A stretch of 14,304 nt of DNA, from NCBI GenBank assembly GCA_020720965.1, contig DYNS01000027.1:1-14304 (forward strand), given 5' to 3'. The stretch's first letter is position 1; each line of letters starts with the position of its first letter. The position numbers and the translations under genes are program-made. Shown here piece after piece: positions 1-7,324 of this stretch. The notes beneath the pieces were generated by a model. It had not been told where the DNA came from and made no database searches. It was given only the letters and a program-made list of their open reading frames with translations. The stretch is from Anaerolinea sp. Its GTDB lineage: Bacteria; Chloroflexota; Anaerolineae; Anaerolineales; Villigracilaceae.

Positions 1-738
1 TGTTTTACCGGTGAGTTCGTCCTGGTTTTGGACGAGTTTTTGGGCGGCTTCGTAAGAGCGGGCAACTTCCACCAGTTGAGTCATCAGTTGGGAGGGGTTG
101 GCGTTGGAGGTTTCCAGCCAGCCTTGCACAACCTGGGGAGGGTCTTCGGCGGTGGAGGCGGCAGGTCCGGTGAAGAGGTTGCCTTCGGTGTGTTGCAGCT
201 CGGTGGAGGGGGTTTGGAATACGCCAATGCCGAGGGTGGCGAGGGGTTCGCCTTCCAGCAGGAGAGCGCCCTGGGAGGTGAGGCTTACTTCTCCGGCGGG
301 GAGGGTGATGGGCTGCCCGGCATCATCCAGTACCGGGTAGCCATCAATGCTGACGAGGGTGTTTTCGGCATCCCGCTGAAAGCGCCCGTCTCTGGTGTAG
401 CGTTCCCCATTGGGGGTTTGCAGGCGGAAGAAGGCGTTTTCGCCTTGCAGGGCGAAATCTAGCGGGTTGTCGGTTTGTTGAAGAGCGCCCTGGGCGTAGT
501 CCACCCAGTCGGCGGCGGGTTGCACGCCCAAGCCCAACGCGCCGAGGTAAGAGACGGTTTGGGCTTGGCTGGTCAGGTCACTGCTGTATGCCGCCCGCCC
601 TGGCAGAAAATCCTGCGCGGCGCTGAGGATTTGCTTAAAACCGGGGGTTTGCAGGTTGGCAATGTTGTGGCTAATGGTTTGCTGGCGGGCGGCGTTAAAC
701 AGCATGGCAGAGGCGGCGGCGTAGAGTCCTTTAATCAT
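1..738 (-). CDS. flgF: Flagellar rod protein, FlgF/FlgG family (3' end cut by window edge)
   Basis: The product is a rod or hook-basal-body protein that assembles outside the membrane after export through the flagellar secretion apparatus. Translating from the ATG at 738 gives 246 open codons up to the window edge with no stop, so only a few C-terminal residues are missing. The N-terminus (MIKGLYAAASAM, then SHNIANLQTPGFK near residues 24-36) is the classic flagellar rod signature. The middle holds the FFRLQTPNGERYTRDGRF block and the SIDGYPVLDDAG turn. The C-terminus (VQGWLETSNANPSQLM, then VEVARSYEAAQKLVQ) is the matching coiled-coil end of FlgE/F/G proteins. AGGAG lies about seven bases upstream of the start. 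The preceding gene ends 12 bases away, so it is probably cotranscribed. The length of just over 246 residues fits FlgF or Bacillus FlhO better than FlgG, but a second copy may lie beyond the left edge, so the exact paralogue is uncertain. Confidence 0.9.
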   Translation of the reverse strand, partial: MIKGLYAAASAMLFNAARQQTISHNIANLQTPGFKQILSAAQDFLPGRAAYSSDLTSQAQTVSYLGALGLGVQPAADWVDYAQGALQQTDNPLDFALQGENAFFRLQTPNGERYTRDGRFQRDAENTLVSIDGYPVLDDAGQPITLPAGEVSLTSQGALLLEGEPLATLGIGVFQTPSTELQHTEGNLFTGPAASTAEDPPQVVQGWLETSNANPSQLMTQLVEVARSYEAAQKLVQNQDELTGKT

Positions 739-750
739 CTTTGGCTCCTG

Positions 751-1113
751 TTATTTGTTCATCTCGCTCAGTTTGATGACGGTTTGCACTTCTTCACGGG
801 TCATGCTAAATTGGCGGGCAATTTCCACCTCGGACATATTCGCCTGCGCCATCGCGCCGATGAGGCGGTTGCGCTCCAGGGCAGCGGAAAGCGAATGGGC
901 GGGCGCAGGCGCGGATTGGGAGAGGTTGAGGAGGGTCTTAAAATCCGGCTGCGCCATCACCCCGGCGGCGGGCGCTGCCAGGGAGCGCATCTGCTCCACA
1001 ACCGGTTCCAGGCGGCGGGCTTGGGCGGGTTTGTTTTGCGCCAGGGCGGTTTCTCTTGCCAGTTGCAAAACATAGAGCGAGTCTTCCAGGGAGATTTTAG
1101 AGAGGTTCGTCAT
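751..1113 (-). CDS. Small protein downstream of fliA with C-terminal HTH-like motif (SwrB-position protein)
   Basis: This 120-residue protein is not a family I can name with certainty. It starts at an ATG inside the end of fliA (17-base overlap), with TAAGG about 11 bases upstream, and ends 12 bases before flgF, so it belongs to the operon. There is no signal peptide or membrane segment. Residues 1-45 look helical (EDSLYVLQLARETALAQ). A Pro/Ala-rich middle surrounds a short DFKTLLNLSQS segment. The last 40 residues (ERNRLIGAMAQANMSEVEIARQFSMTREEVQTVIKL) read as a helix-turn-helix of the type often found at the C-terminus of flagellar-operon proteins such as SwrB and DUF2802/DUF6115-like proteins. 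Bacillus subtilis swrB also follows the sigma-28 gene directly. Unlike SwrB, this protein has no N-terminal membrane helix. Alternatives are a DNA-binding regulator or a diverged partner of FliA. The gene call is firm; the function is inferred from position and a short motif. Confidence 0.8.
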   Translation of the reverse strand: MTNLSKISLEDSLYVLQLARETALAQNKPAQARRLEPVVEQMRSLAAPAAGVMAQPDFKTLLNLSQSAPAPAHSLSAALERNRLIGAMAQANMSEVEIARQFSMTREEVQTVIKLSEMNK

Positions 1114-1858
1114 GTTTCATCATCGCCTTAAGGGAGAGAATGGCGCGGGCATGAAGCTGGCAAACCCTCGACTCGGTAATGTGTAGGGTTTTGCCAATTT
1201 CCTTAAACGTCAGTTCTTCGTTGTAGTACAGGGCAAGCACCAATTGCTGACGTTGAGGCAGGCTGTGCAGGGAGGCTTCCAGGGCTTGCACCAGGGTTTC
1301 CGCCTCCAGGGTTTGGGATGGGTTGGTTTGGGCTTCGTCTGCAATCCGCTCATGCAGAGGGGTATCCGCTTCGCGGTCGGTGTCTTGCAGGGCATCCAAC
1401 GAGAGCAGGATTCGGTTAGAGTCGCAGAGAGCTTGCTCCACCTCGGCGGCATCCAACCCTAGGCGGCTGGCAATCTCCGATTCGGTGGGTTCGTGCCGGT
1501 TTTCTGCCCACAGAGCGGCGATGGCGGTTTGCACCAGGCGGGTGCGTTTGCGGGCAGAGCGGGGCATCCAATCTGCGGCGCGGAGGTAATCCAATACTTT
1601 ACCGCGAATGCGAAGGCTGGCATAAGTGCTAAAACGGGTGTTAAAACGCGGGTCAAAGTGGTCTATGGCTTCCAGCAAGCCCAGCAAACCCTGGTGCGCC
1701 AGGTCTTCATAGTCTGGGCTGGTTTCCTGGCTAATGCCCATGCGCCCCAGCAGGTAATGCACCAAAGGGACGGAGGCAAGGGTCAGCTGCTCACGCAGGG
1801 CGGGGCTGCGGGTTTGCAAAAATTGGGTCAGCAGGGCGGCGATTTCGGGAGAGTTCAT
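1097..1858 (-). CDS. fliA: RNA polymerase sigma factor for flagellar operons (sigma-28, FliA/SigD/WhiG family)
   Basis: The product directs RNA polymerase to late flagellar and chemotaxis promoters. It is 253 residues, the usual size for the family. Region 2 covers roughly residues 22-100 with PDYEDLAHQGLLGLLEAIDHFDP, RFSTYASLRIRGKVLDYLR and DWMPRSARK. Region 3 follows (ESEIASRLGLDAAEVEQAL). Region 4 covers about 195-246 with LPQRQQLVLALYY and the DNA-reading helix-turn-helix LTFKEIGKTLHITESRVCQLH. The WMPRSAR segment and the (F/Y)STYA...R(I)RG pattern separate it from housekeeping sigma factors. The ATG overlaps the stop of the upstream membrane-protein gene as ATGA, which suggests translational coupling. 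The 120-residue gene begins inside its 3' end. The anti-sigma factor FlgM is not encoded in this window, so how FliA activity is held back until hook completion cannot be told from here. Confidence 0.96.
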   Translation of the reverse strand: MNSPEIAALLTQFLQTRSPALREQLTLASVPLVHYLLGRMGISQETSPDYEDLAHQGLLGLLEAIDHFDPRFNTRFSTYASLRIRGKVLDYLRAADWMPRSARKRTRLVQTAIAALWAENRHEPTESEIASRLGLDAAEVEQALCDSNRILLSLDALQDTDREADTPLHERIADEAQTNPSQTLEAETLVQALEASLHSLPQRQQLVLALYYNEELTFKEIGKTLHITESRVCQLHARAILSLKAMMKHDEPL

Positions 1859-2214
1859 TTCTTAGCCTGGTTGGATGTATCCTGGTCGGCGGCGGTGGCA
1901 GCTTTGATTCTCTCCTGCTCCACCTCCGCCTCGCTGATTCGTAGAACCTCCACTGCCGCCTGCCTCGCCCAAAGGAGCAGCAACCCGCCGATAACAAGTA
2001 CCGCCACGCCGCCGCGCAGTATCATCTGCCAGAGGGTTGCGCCAGAAAGCCAGGCGGCGAGCAGGGTGGCAAGGAGGGCAATGGCAAGGGTGAAGGCGAC
2101 CAGCAAAAAGATAAACTCCGCCAACACGGGCAAAAAGAGGGCATCGGGGGCGGGTTTGGGCTTTTTGGGCGCTTTGGCAGGCGGGGCAGGGGCGGCGGGG
2201 AGAGATTCCGGCAT
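1855..2214 (-). CDS. Unknown two-helix membrane protein between flhF and fliA
   Basis: This 119-residue protein is not recognised. The N-terminal 26 residues are a Pro/Ala/Lys-rich tail. Two hydrophobic stretches follow, about residues 28-56 (FIFLLVAFTLAIALLATLLAAW) and 64-83 (ILRGGVAVLVIGGLLLLWARQ). A charged, probably helical C-terminus of about 35 residues (EVLRISEAEVEQERIKAAT) follows. By the positive-inside rule the basic N-terminus and the C-terminus would both be cytoplasmic. The gene starts three bases after the flhF stop and overlaps fliA by ATGA, so it is certainly in the operon. In many bacteria this slot (flhF-X-fliA) is taken by the soluble MinD-like ATPase gene flhG. This protein has no Walker motif and is not FlhG. 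It may anchor or help FlhF, the export gate or FliA, but nothing in the sequence decides this. Confidence 0.85.
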   Translation of the reverse strand: MPESLPAAPAPPAKAPKKPKPAPDALFLPVLAEFIFLLVAFTLAIALLATLLAAWLSGATLWQMILRGGVAVLVIGGLLLLWARQAAVEVLRISEAEVEQERIKAATAADQDTSNQAKK

Positions 2215-2217
2215 GGG

Positions 2218-3273
2218 TTAAGCCTTCCATTCCCCGGCAAAAAGCGAAGCAATCAGGCGGGCAGGCTGGGCAGGGGAAAGGGCTTGGGCTTCGCTGCCGG
2301 AGGCAAAAAAAGCCAGGGGTAGGCGGCTTTGGCGGGCAAAGTTATATAGGCTGCCAAAGGTACGGGTTTCGTCCAACTTGGTGAGGATGAGGGCATCCAG
2401 TTGGAAGATGCCCCAGGAAGCGGCTGCCTGTTCCAGGTCTGGTTCTTTGGTGGTGGCGGGCAGGGTAAGGCAGGTGAATCGGCGCGGGAATTCCGCCAGG
2501 AGAGCGCCCAGTTCGCTCATCTGCGCCTGGTTGTGAGGGTTGTAACCGGGGGTATCCAACAGGAGGATGTCTTGCGGTTCGGCGGCGCGGTACAGGGAGG
2601 CGGCGTCTTGCGGGGTGTAGATGAGTTGGAGGGGCAGACTGAGGGCATCGGCGTAGGCGCGGGCTTGCGCCACTGCGCCGGTACGCAAGGTGTCGGCGCA
2701 GACCCAGGTGAGGCGTTTGCCGGGTTGCTGGCGCAAAAAGAGAGCCAGTTTTGCCATTGTGCTGGTTTTTCCGCTGCCGCTTGCGCCCACCAGACAAAAG
2801 ACGCTGCTGCCATTGTATTTTTGGGTACGCAGATTCGCGCTCATCAGGTCCTGGAGGGCGTTTTGGCAGGAGGTTGGGTTTTGCAGGGTGGCGGGGCTGA
2901 GGGTTTCCTGGGCGAGGGCAATGATTTTTTGGGTGTGCGCGGCATCCACGCCCTGACGGGTAAGGAGGGTTTGAGCGGCTTGCAAAGCGGGGGCAGGCTG
3001 AGGCGGCGAAGAGGGCGAAGGCGGCGCAGGCTGCGAGGCAGGGCGGGGAGGAGCGGGGGGAGAAACCCACTCCATAGGTGGGCGTTCTTCACGCGGGGGG
3101 GCGGGGGGCGGGGCGGCGGCAACGACTTCCACGCCTTTTTTTTGCCAGGGGTTCCAGGCGGGTCCCATGGGGGTTTCTCGCATGGAGATGACAATGGCGC
3201 TCGCGCCCAGTTCTGCCTGCACCATTTGCAGGGTTTCTAACATGGTTGGGGCTTTGAAGGTTTTGGTGGACAT
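2218..3273 (-). CDS. flhF: Flagellar biosynthesis SRP-family GTPase FlhF
   Basis: FlhF is a membrane-associated GTPase of the signal recognition particle family that sets flagellum position and number. The 351-residue protein has the usual three parts. A short B domain (about 1-50) is followed by a very Pro-rich linker (54-95). An N/helical domain spans roughly 96-150, then comes the G domain. The P-loop GASGSGKT is at 163-170, the G2-type DTLRTGAVAQ near 194-203, G3 as DTPG at 240-243, and G4 as TKLD at 298-301. The later GSLYNFARQSRLPLAFFASG matches the family's GxLLN...PIxYxTxG end. G3 is normally DTAGR; here it reads DTPGY, so the Ala and the following Arg are both changed. The gene starts three bases after the flhA stop (TAACCCATG) with GAGG upstream. 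FlhG, the usual partner that stimulates its GTPase, is not encoded next to it. Confidence 0.95.
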   Translation of the reverse strand: MSTKTFKAPTMLETLQMVQAELGASAIVISMRETPMGPAWNPWQKKGVEVVAAAPPPAPPREERPPMEWVSPPAPPRPASQPAPPSPSSPPQPAPALQAAQTLLTRQGVDAAHTQKIIALAQETLSPATLQNPTSCQNALQDLMSANLRTQKYNGSSVFCLVGASGSGKTSTMAKLALFLRQQPGKRLTWVCADTLRTGAVAQARAYADALSLPLQLIYTPQDAASLYRAAEPQDILLLDTPGYNPHNQAQMSELGALLAEFPRRFTCLTLPATTKEPDLEQAAASWGIFQLDALILTKLDETRTFGSLYNFARQSRLPLAFFASGSEAQALSPAQPARLIASLFAGEWKA

Positions 3274-3276
3274 GGG

Positions 3277-5379
3277 TTAAGCCTCCGGGTTCACCATTCC
3301 GTGCGCTTTTACGCGGGTTCCCTGCCCCACTTCGGAGAATGCCATCACTATCAGGTTGGGGAGGGATTGTTCCGCCAGGCGGCGGAAGGCGAGGCGCAGT
3401 TCTCGCGGGCAAAGCAGGACGGGGAAGTAGCCCAACTGCGCCAGGGATTCCATCTGTTCGCCGGTTTTGAGGAGGATGCGCTGGGCAAGAGCGGCATCTA
3501 TTTGCAGGGCGGGGCTGCCCTCGGAGGAGACAAGGGCGGAGCGCAGGGTCAGTTCCAATTGCGGGGCAAGGGTAAAGACGTGCAAGGTGTTGGCTTCGTC
3601 TTTGTATTGACCAGAGATGGTGTTTGCCATGTGCTGCCGCACCGCCTCGGCGAGGATGTGCGGCTCGCGGGTGAGGGGGGCGTGGGCGGCGAGGACTTCC
3701 AAAATCCCTACCAGGTCGCGGATGGGAACTCGCTCGCGGAGCAGGTTGCGTAAGACACTTTGCACTTCTCCCAGGTTGAGCAGGTCTGGCACTACACCTT
3801 CCACCGAGGCGGGGGCTTTTTGGCGGAGTTGGTTGAGCATCTCTTGCACCAGTTGGCGACTGAGCAGGTCGGCGGCGTGTTGGCGGGTGACTTCGGTGAG
3901 GTGGGTGGCGAGGACAGAAAGAGGGGTGACAACGGTGTAGCCTTTTTGCTCTGCCTGGGCTTGTTCGTGTTCTGCCAGCCAAAGGGCGGGCAAGCCAAAC
4001 GCGGGTTCGGTGGTGGGGATGCCGGAGAGGGGTTCTTCCACCTCCGCGCCGGGGATGGCGAGGAGGTGGTCTAGCATCATTTCGCCGGAGGCGGCTTCTT
4101 GCCCGCGAATTTTGATTCGGTAGGCTTGAGGCGGCAGGCGCAGGTTATCTCGAATGCGGACAACAGGGAGGATAAGCCCCAACTCGCTCATCAGTTGGCG
4201 GCGAATGGCGGTAATGCGGCGCAGGAGGTTATCCTGGCTGTCTTCGTCTATGACCGGGATGAGGCTATAGCCGATTTCCAGTTCGATGGGGTCTACCGCC
4301 ACCATCTCCAGCATTTGTTCCGGGGTTTCCGGCTCGGCAGGGCGCAGGGAGATTTGGCTTTGGGCTTGCAATTGGGCGGCGTTTTGGGTTTGGGCGCGGT
4401 TGACAAAATAAGCGCCTGTGCCCAACCCGGCTGCCACCAAAGCAAAAGGCAGGGTGGGCAAGCCCGGCACAAAGGTCATTAAGCCCACAATTAACGCCCC
4501 GACTGCCAAAACATTGAAGTTGGAAATTTGCGCCGAAACCTCGTTGCCAAGAGAAGACTCGGAGGTGGAGCGGGTGACGATAAGCCCCGCCGCCGCCGAT
4601 ACGAGCAGGGAGGGAACCTGCACCGCCAGCCCCGCGCCAATGGTGAGCAGGACATAGGTTTGCAAGGCGGCAGATAAATCCATGCCTCGCTGCAAAACGC
4701 CAATGACAAACCCGCCCAAAATATTAACGAGCATGATGATGATGGCGGCAATGGCATCTCCGCGCACGAATTTGCTTGCCCCGTCCATGGCACCGTAAAA
4801 ATCTGCTTCGGTTTCAATGGCTTTGCGGCGCTGCCTTGCCTGGGTTTCATCTATCAGCCCGGCGTTCAGGTCGGCATCAATGGCGAGTTGTTTGCCGGGC
4901 ATGGCATCCAGGGTGAAACGCGCCGCCACCTCCGCCACCCGTCCTGCCCCGCTGTTGATAACGACAAACTGGATAATCATCAAAATAAGGAAGATGACCA
5001 CGCCCACTACATAGTTACCACCCACAATGAGGTTGCCAAAGGTCTCAATAATCTGCCCCGCCTCGCCGGAAAGCAAAATGAGTCGGCTGACCGAGACGTT
5101 AATGCCCAACCGAAAGAGGGTGACGAGCAGCAGAACAGTGGGGAAGACCGAAAACTCCATCGGCTGATGGATGAACATGGTCATCAGCACAATTCCCACC
5201 GAGGCGGCAATGCTCAACGCCACCGCCAAATCCACCAGCAGGGGGGGCAGGGGGACGAGAAGCATCCCCACCAGAATCACCAGGCTCAACGCCATGACAA
5301 TATCGTTGGAGCGCAGCAGGCTTTGCAAAGCGAGCAAAGCCGGGTTGGGCGCAGAAAGAGCGGGGGTTGAGTCGGTCAT
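3277..5379 (-). CDS. flhA: Flagellar type III export gate protein FlhA
   Basis: FlhA is the large export-gate protein whose cytoplasmic ring receives chaperone-substrate complexes and couples export to the proton motive force. At 700 residues it has the expected size. About eight hydrophobic segments lie in residues 25-330 (for example VMALSLVILVGMLLVPLPPL and VVGVVIFLILMIIQFVVI). The family signature loop is at about 146-174 (GRVAEVAARFTLDAMPGKQ followed by AIDADLNAGLID), continuing with ARQRRKAIETEADFYGAMDGASKFVRGD. The C-terminal half, from about 345, is the soluble domain, with RIRDNLRLPPQAYRIKIRG, YTVVTPLSVLATHLTEV and IRDLVGILEVLAAHAP as recognisable blocks. The ATG overlaps the flhB stop as ATGA. 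The protein is full length with no sign of damage. Confidence 0.98.
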   Translation of the reverse strand: MTDSTPALSAPNPALLALQSLLRSNDIVMALSLVILVGMLLVPLPPLLVDLAVALSIAASVGIVLMTMFIHQPMEFSVFPTVLLLVTLFRLGINVSVSRLILLSGEAGQIIETFGNLIVGGNYVVGVVIFLILMIIQFVVINSGAGRVAEVAARFTLDAMPGKQLAIDADLNAGLIDETQARQRRKAIETEADFYGAMDGASKFVRGDAIAAIIIMLVNILGGFVIGVLQRGMDLSAALQTYVLLTIGAGLAVQVPSLLVSAAAGLIVTRSTSESSLGNEVSAQISNFNVLAVGALIVGLMTFVPGLPTLPFALVAAGLGTGAYFVNRAQTQNAAQLQAQSQISLRPAEPETPEQMLEMVAVDPIELEIGYSLIPVIDEDSQDNLLRRITAIRRQLMSELGLILPVVRIRDNLRLPPQAYRIKIRGQEAASGEMMLDHLLAIPGAEVEEPLSGIPTTEPAFGLPALWLAEHEQAQAEQKGYTVVTPLSVLATHLTEVTRQHAADLLSRQLVQEMLNQLRQKAPASVEGVVPDLLNLGEVQSVLRNLLRERVPIRDLVGILEVLAAHAPLTREPHILAEAVRQHMANTISGQYKDEANTLHVFTLAPQLELTLRSALVSSEGSPALQIDAALAQRILLKTGEQMESLAQLGYFPVLLCPRELRLAFRRLAEQSLPNLIVMAFSEVGQGTRVKAHGMVNPEA

Positions 5380-6461
5380 TGCGAAACTCCCGAAGCGGGG
5401 TGAGAAGCCCTGGCAGGGGTTTTCCCTTGCAGGCGATACACATACGCCAACACTTCCGCCATTGCCAGGTACAAATCGGGGGAAATTTCCTGCCCAATTT
5501 CGATATTTTTATAAATGGCACGCGCCAGAGGGATGTTCTGCACCACCGGAATGCCGTTTTGGCGGGCAAGTTGCACAATTCGCTCTGCCACTTTGTAAGG
5601 TCCTTTTGCCAGCACTTTGGGGGCGTGCATCCCCTCGCGGTATTCCAGCGCCACCGCCAAATGGGTGGGGTTGGTCAGGACAACCGCCGCCTTGGGGACA
5701 TTGGTCATCATGCGCCCACGCGCCAACTGACGCTGCATTCCGCGCACCCGGCTCTTTAGCAGGGGGTCACCTTCTGCACGTTTCACTTCTTCTTTAATAT
5801 CTTCCTTGCTCATACGCAGGCTTTTGTATAACTGCCAGCGTTGGTAGGCATAATCGGCGGCGGCAAGCGCCAGGTACATGCCGCCAATTCTCAGGGTCAG
5901 GTCTATGCACAGCCGCACAAACAAAGGCACAGAGGCGGCAAGCCCCATCTGCGAGAACTCCATCAACCGGTGCGCGTTGGCAGAAATAAAACCATACGCC
6001 CCCCAGGAAACCCAGGCAAGTTTGAGCAAAGCCCGCAAAAATTCCCACAGCCCTTGGGAGGAGAAAATGCGCCGAAACCCGGCAATCGGGTTCACCCGCT
6101 CAAAATCGAAGCCTATCTTTTTGCCTGCCCACAAAAAACGGGTCTGCACCAGGGTGACGAAAGCCCCCGCCAGCAGGATGCCGCCCAAAAGCAGCCCCAG
6201 CGGCGGAAGGATTTGCCCCGCCACCCAAAAAGCCTGACCCCTAAGCCATTCCACCGTTAAACCAGCGCGGGGCAACCCGCCAAGCGAAGAAGACAACACC
6301 CTGCCCAGCGCCCCGACCAACTGAGCGCCGGGATTTTGTAACAAAACCGCCGCCGCCAAAAGCAAAAGGGCGGTATTCACCTCCTGGCTGCGGACAACCT
6401 GCCCGTCTTTACGGGCTTCTTCCAGGCGGTGTGTGGTGGGGGCTTCGGTTTTATCTGCCAT
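5376..6461 (-). CDS. flhB: Flagellar export switch protein FlhB
   Basis: FlhB is the export-gate protein that switches substrate specificity from rod/hook to filament after cleaving itself. The 361 residues begin with the typical KTEAPTTHRLEEARKDGQV, where cytoplasmic basic residues precede the first membrane segment. Four membrane segments lie at about 30-50, 82-107, 141-160 and 180-203. The conserved linker (RMSKEDIKEEVKRAEGDP) and the GRMMTNVPKAAVV stretch lead to the autocleavage motif NPTH at 264-267, which is intact. The downstream cytoplasmic half has the expected KVLAKG and ENxPLARAIY-like block (QNIPLARAIYKNIEIGQEI). The gene starts three bases after the fliR stop (TGA-ACT-ATG) and overlaps flhA by ATGA. 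Confidence 0.97.
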   Translation of the reverse strand: MADKTEAPTTHRLEEARKDGQVVRSQEVNTALLLLAAAVLLQNPGAQLVGALGRVLSSSLGGLPRAGLTVEWLRGQAFWVAGQILPPLGLLLGGILLAGAFVTLVQTRFLWAGKKIGFDFERVNPIAGFRRIFSSQGLWEFLRALLKLAWVSWGAYGFISANAHRLMEFSQMGLAASVPLFVRLCIDLTLRIGGMYLALAAADYAYQRWQLYKSLRMSKEDIKEEVKRAEGDPLLKSRVRGMQRQLARGRMMTNVPKAAVVLTNPTHLAVALEYREGMHAPKVLAKGPYKVAERIVQLARQNGIPVVQNIPLARAIYKNIEIGQEISPDLYLAMAEVLAYVYRLQGKTPARASHPASGVSQ

Positions 6462-6464
6462 AGT

Positions 6465-7226
6465 TCAGTCCCCCAGCAGGCGCAGCATGGCTTCCGGCAC
6501 GGCGCGGAAGAGGCTGCCAACCTGCGGCGCGGTGACGGTGAGGGTGAACCCCAATGCCAGCAGGGCAATTGCCACTTTGGCGGGCAGCCCCAAAAAATAA
6601 ACCTGCACCTGCGGCGCAACCCTCGCCAGCAGCCCCAGGGTCAGGTCTGCCAACAGGAGGGAAGTAACAACCGGCAGGGCAATCTGAATCCCTGCCACGA
6701 GGAAGGAAGTGGTGAGGCGGGCGAGGTCTGCCAGGGCGTGCAGGGGCAAATCTCCATTCAGCGGAGCGGCAATAAAAGACCTTTGCAGGGCAAGCAAAAC
6801 CAGGTGATGCCCCTCCACAAGCAGGAAGATGACGGAAGCGGTCATCACAAACAACTGGTCAAAAGCGGAACCGCCCTCCGCCAGGGCGGGGTTAAAAATG
6901 CGCCCGGATTCAAACCCGCTGCCCATGCCCATTGCCGCGCCTGCGGTTTGCATGGCGCCAAACGCCAAATCTGCCGCAAAACCGAGGATGGTTCCTAAAA
7001 TGAGTTCTTTGGCAATGGCAAAAGCATAAGCCAGCAAGCCCAGGCTGGGGGCGGTGGGGGGCAGGGGCTGCCAGGGCAACAAGGTAAAGGCGAGGACAAA
7101 CCCCAAGCCCAGGCGCACCTGCGGAGGGATGTTCTGCCCCCCGAAGACCGGGATATGCAGAAGAACCGCCATAATGCGGGTAAATGCGAGAAAAAATAAC
7201 TGCGCCTGTGGAATAGAAATCATCAT
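6465..7226 (-). CDS. fliR: Flagellar export gate protein FliR
   Basis: FliR is part of the FliP-FliQ-FliR export-channel complex in the centre of the basal body. The chosen ATG at 7226 gives 253 residues, close to the 255-262 usual for the family. It begins MMISIPQAQLFFLAFTRIMAVLLHIPVFG, which matches the usual FliR start. Family blocks visible are IPPQVRLGLGFVLAFTLLP, the ELILGTILGFAADLAFGAMQTAG loop, GSGFESGRIFNPA and the ADLTLGLLARVAPQVQVYFLGLPAKV segment. A second in-frame ATG at 7325 shares a base with the receiver gene's stop (TGATG). It would add 33 residues rich in Pro and His that look unlike any FliR, so it was not chosen, although such junctions often mark real coupled starts. The ATG lies in one arm of a perfect 14-bp inverted repeat (7219-7255), and ribosome-binding site matches are weak (AAGG about 14 bases upstream). 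Confidence 0.93.
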   Translation of the reverse strand: MMISIPQAQLFFLAFTRIMAVLLHIPVFGGQNIPPQVRLGLGFVLAFTLLPWQPLPPTAPSLGLLAYAFAIAKELILGTILGFAADLAFGAMQTAGAAMGMGSGFESGRIFNPALAEGGSAFDQLFVMTASVIFLLVEGHHLVLLALQRSFIAAPLNGDLPLHALADLARLTTSFLVAGIQIALPVVTSLLLADLTLGLLARVAPQVQVYFLGLPAKVAIALLALGFTLTVTAPQVGSLFRAVPEAMLRLLGD

Positions 7227-7255
7227 GGCAAGACCGTCATCCTTGCCATGATGAT
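7219..7255. repeat. Perfect 14-bp inverted repeat across the fliR start codon
   Basis: The arms are 7219-7232 (atcatcatggcaag) and 7242-7255 (cttgccatgatgat), perfectly complementary, with a 9-base spacer (7233-7241). In the fliR transcript the two possible start codons (AUG AUG) lie in the 3' arm and the AAG of the AAGG ribosome-binding candidate lies in the 5' arm, so a hairpin would hide both. In DNA form the same symmetry could be an operator. A -10-like TATCAT (7256-7251, minus strand) overlaps the upstream arm. Its only -35-like match (TTTACA) is 21 bases away, which is too far. The repeat is seen directly; the regulatory role is inferred. Confidence 0.75.
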
Positions 7256-7324
7256 ACAAAACGGGGGGTAGGTTGTGTGTAAAAGGGGGGTGAAGCGGGG
7301 CTAAATATGGCGTAAAGAAACCCA

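Noticed and set aside
1970..1994. Sigma-28-like promoter on the plus strand (CAAA, 14 bases, CCGATAA)
   Set aside because: It lies antisense inside the membrane-protein gene, the -35 part is imperfect, and no plus-strand gene follows.
2401..3240. Long plus-strand open frame (279 codons) opposite flhF
   Set aside because: Low-complexity Gly/Arg-rich translation that mirrors the flhF codons; no ribosome site or family match.
3089..3982. 297-codon minus-strand frame overlapping flhA and flhF
   Set aside because: Out-of-frame shadow, extremely rich in Arg/Pro/His, spanning the end of flhA and start of flhF.
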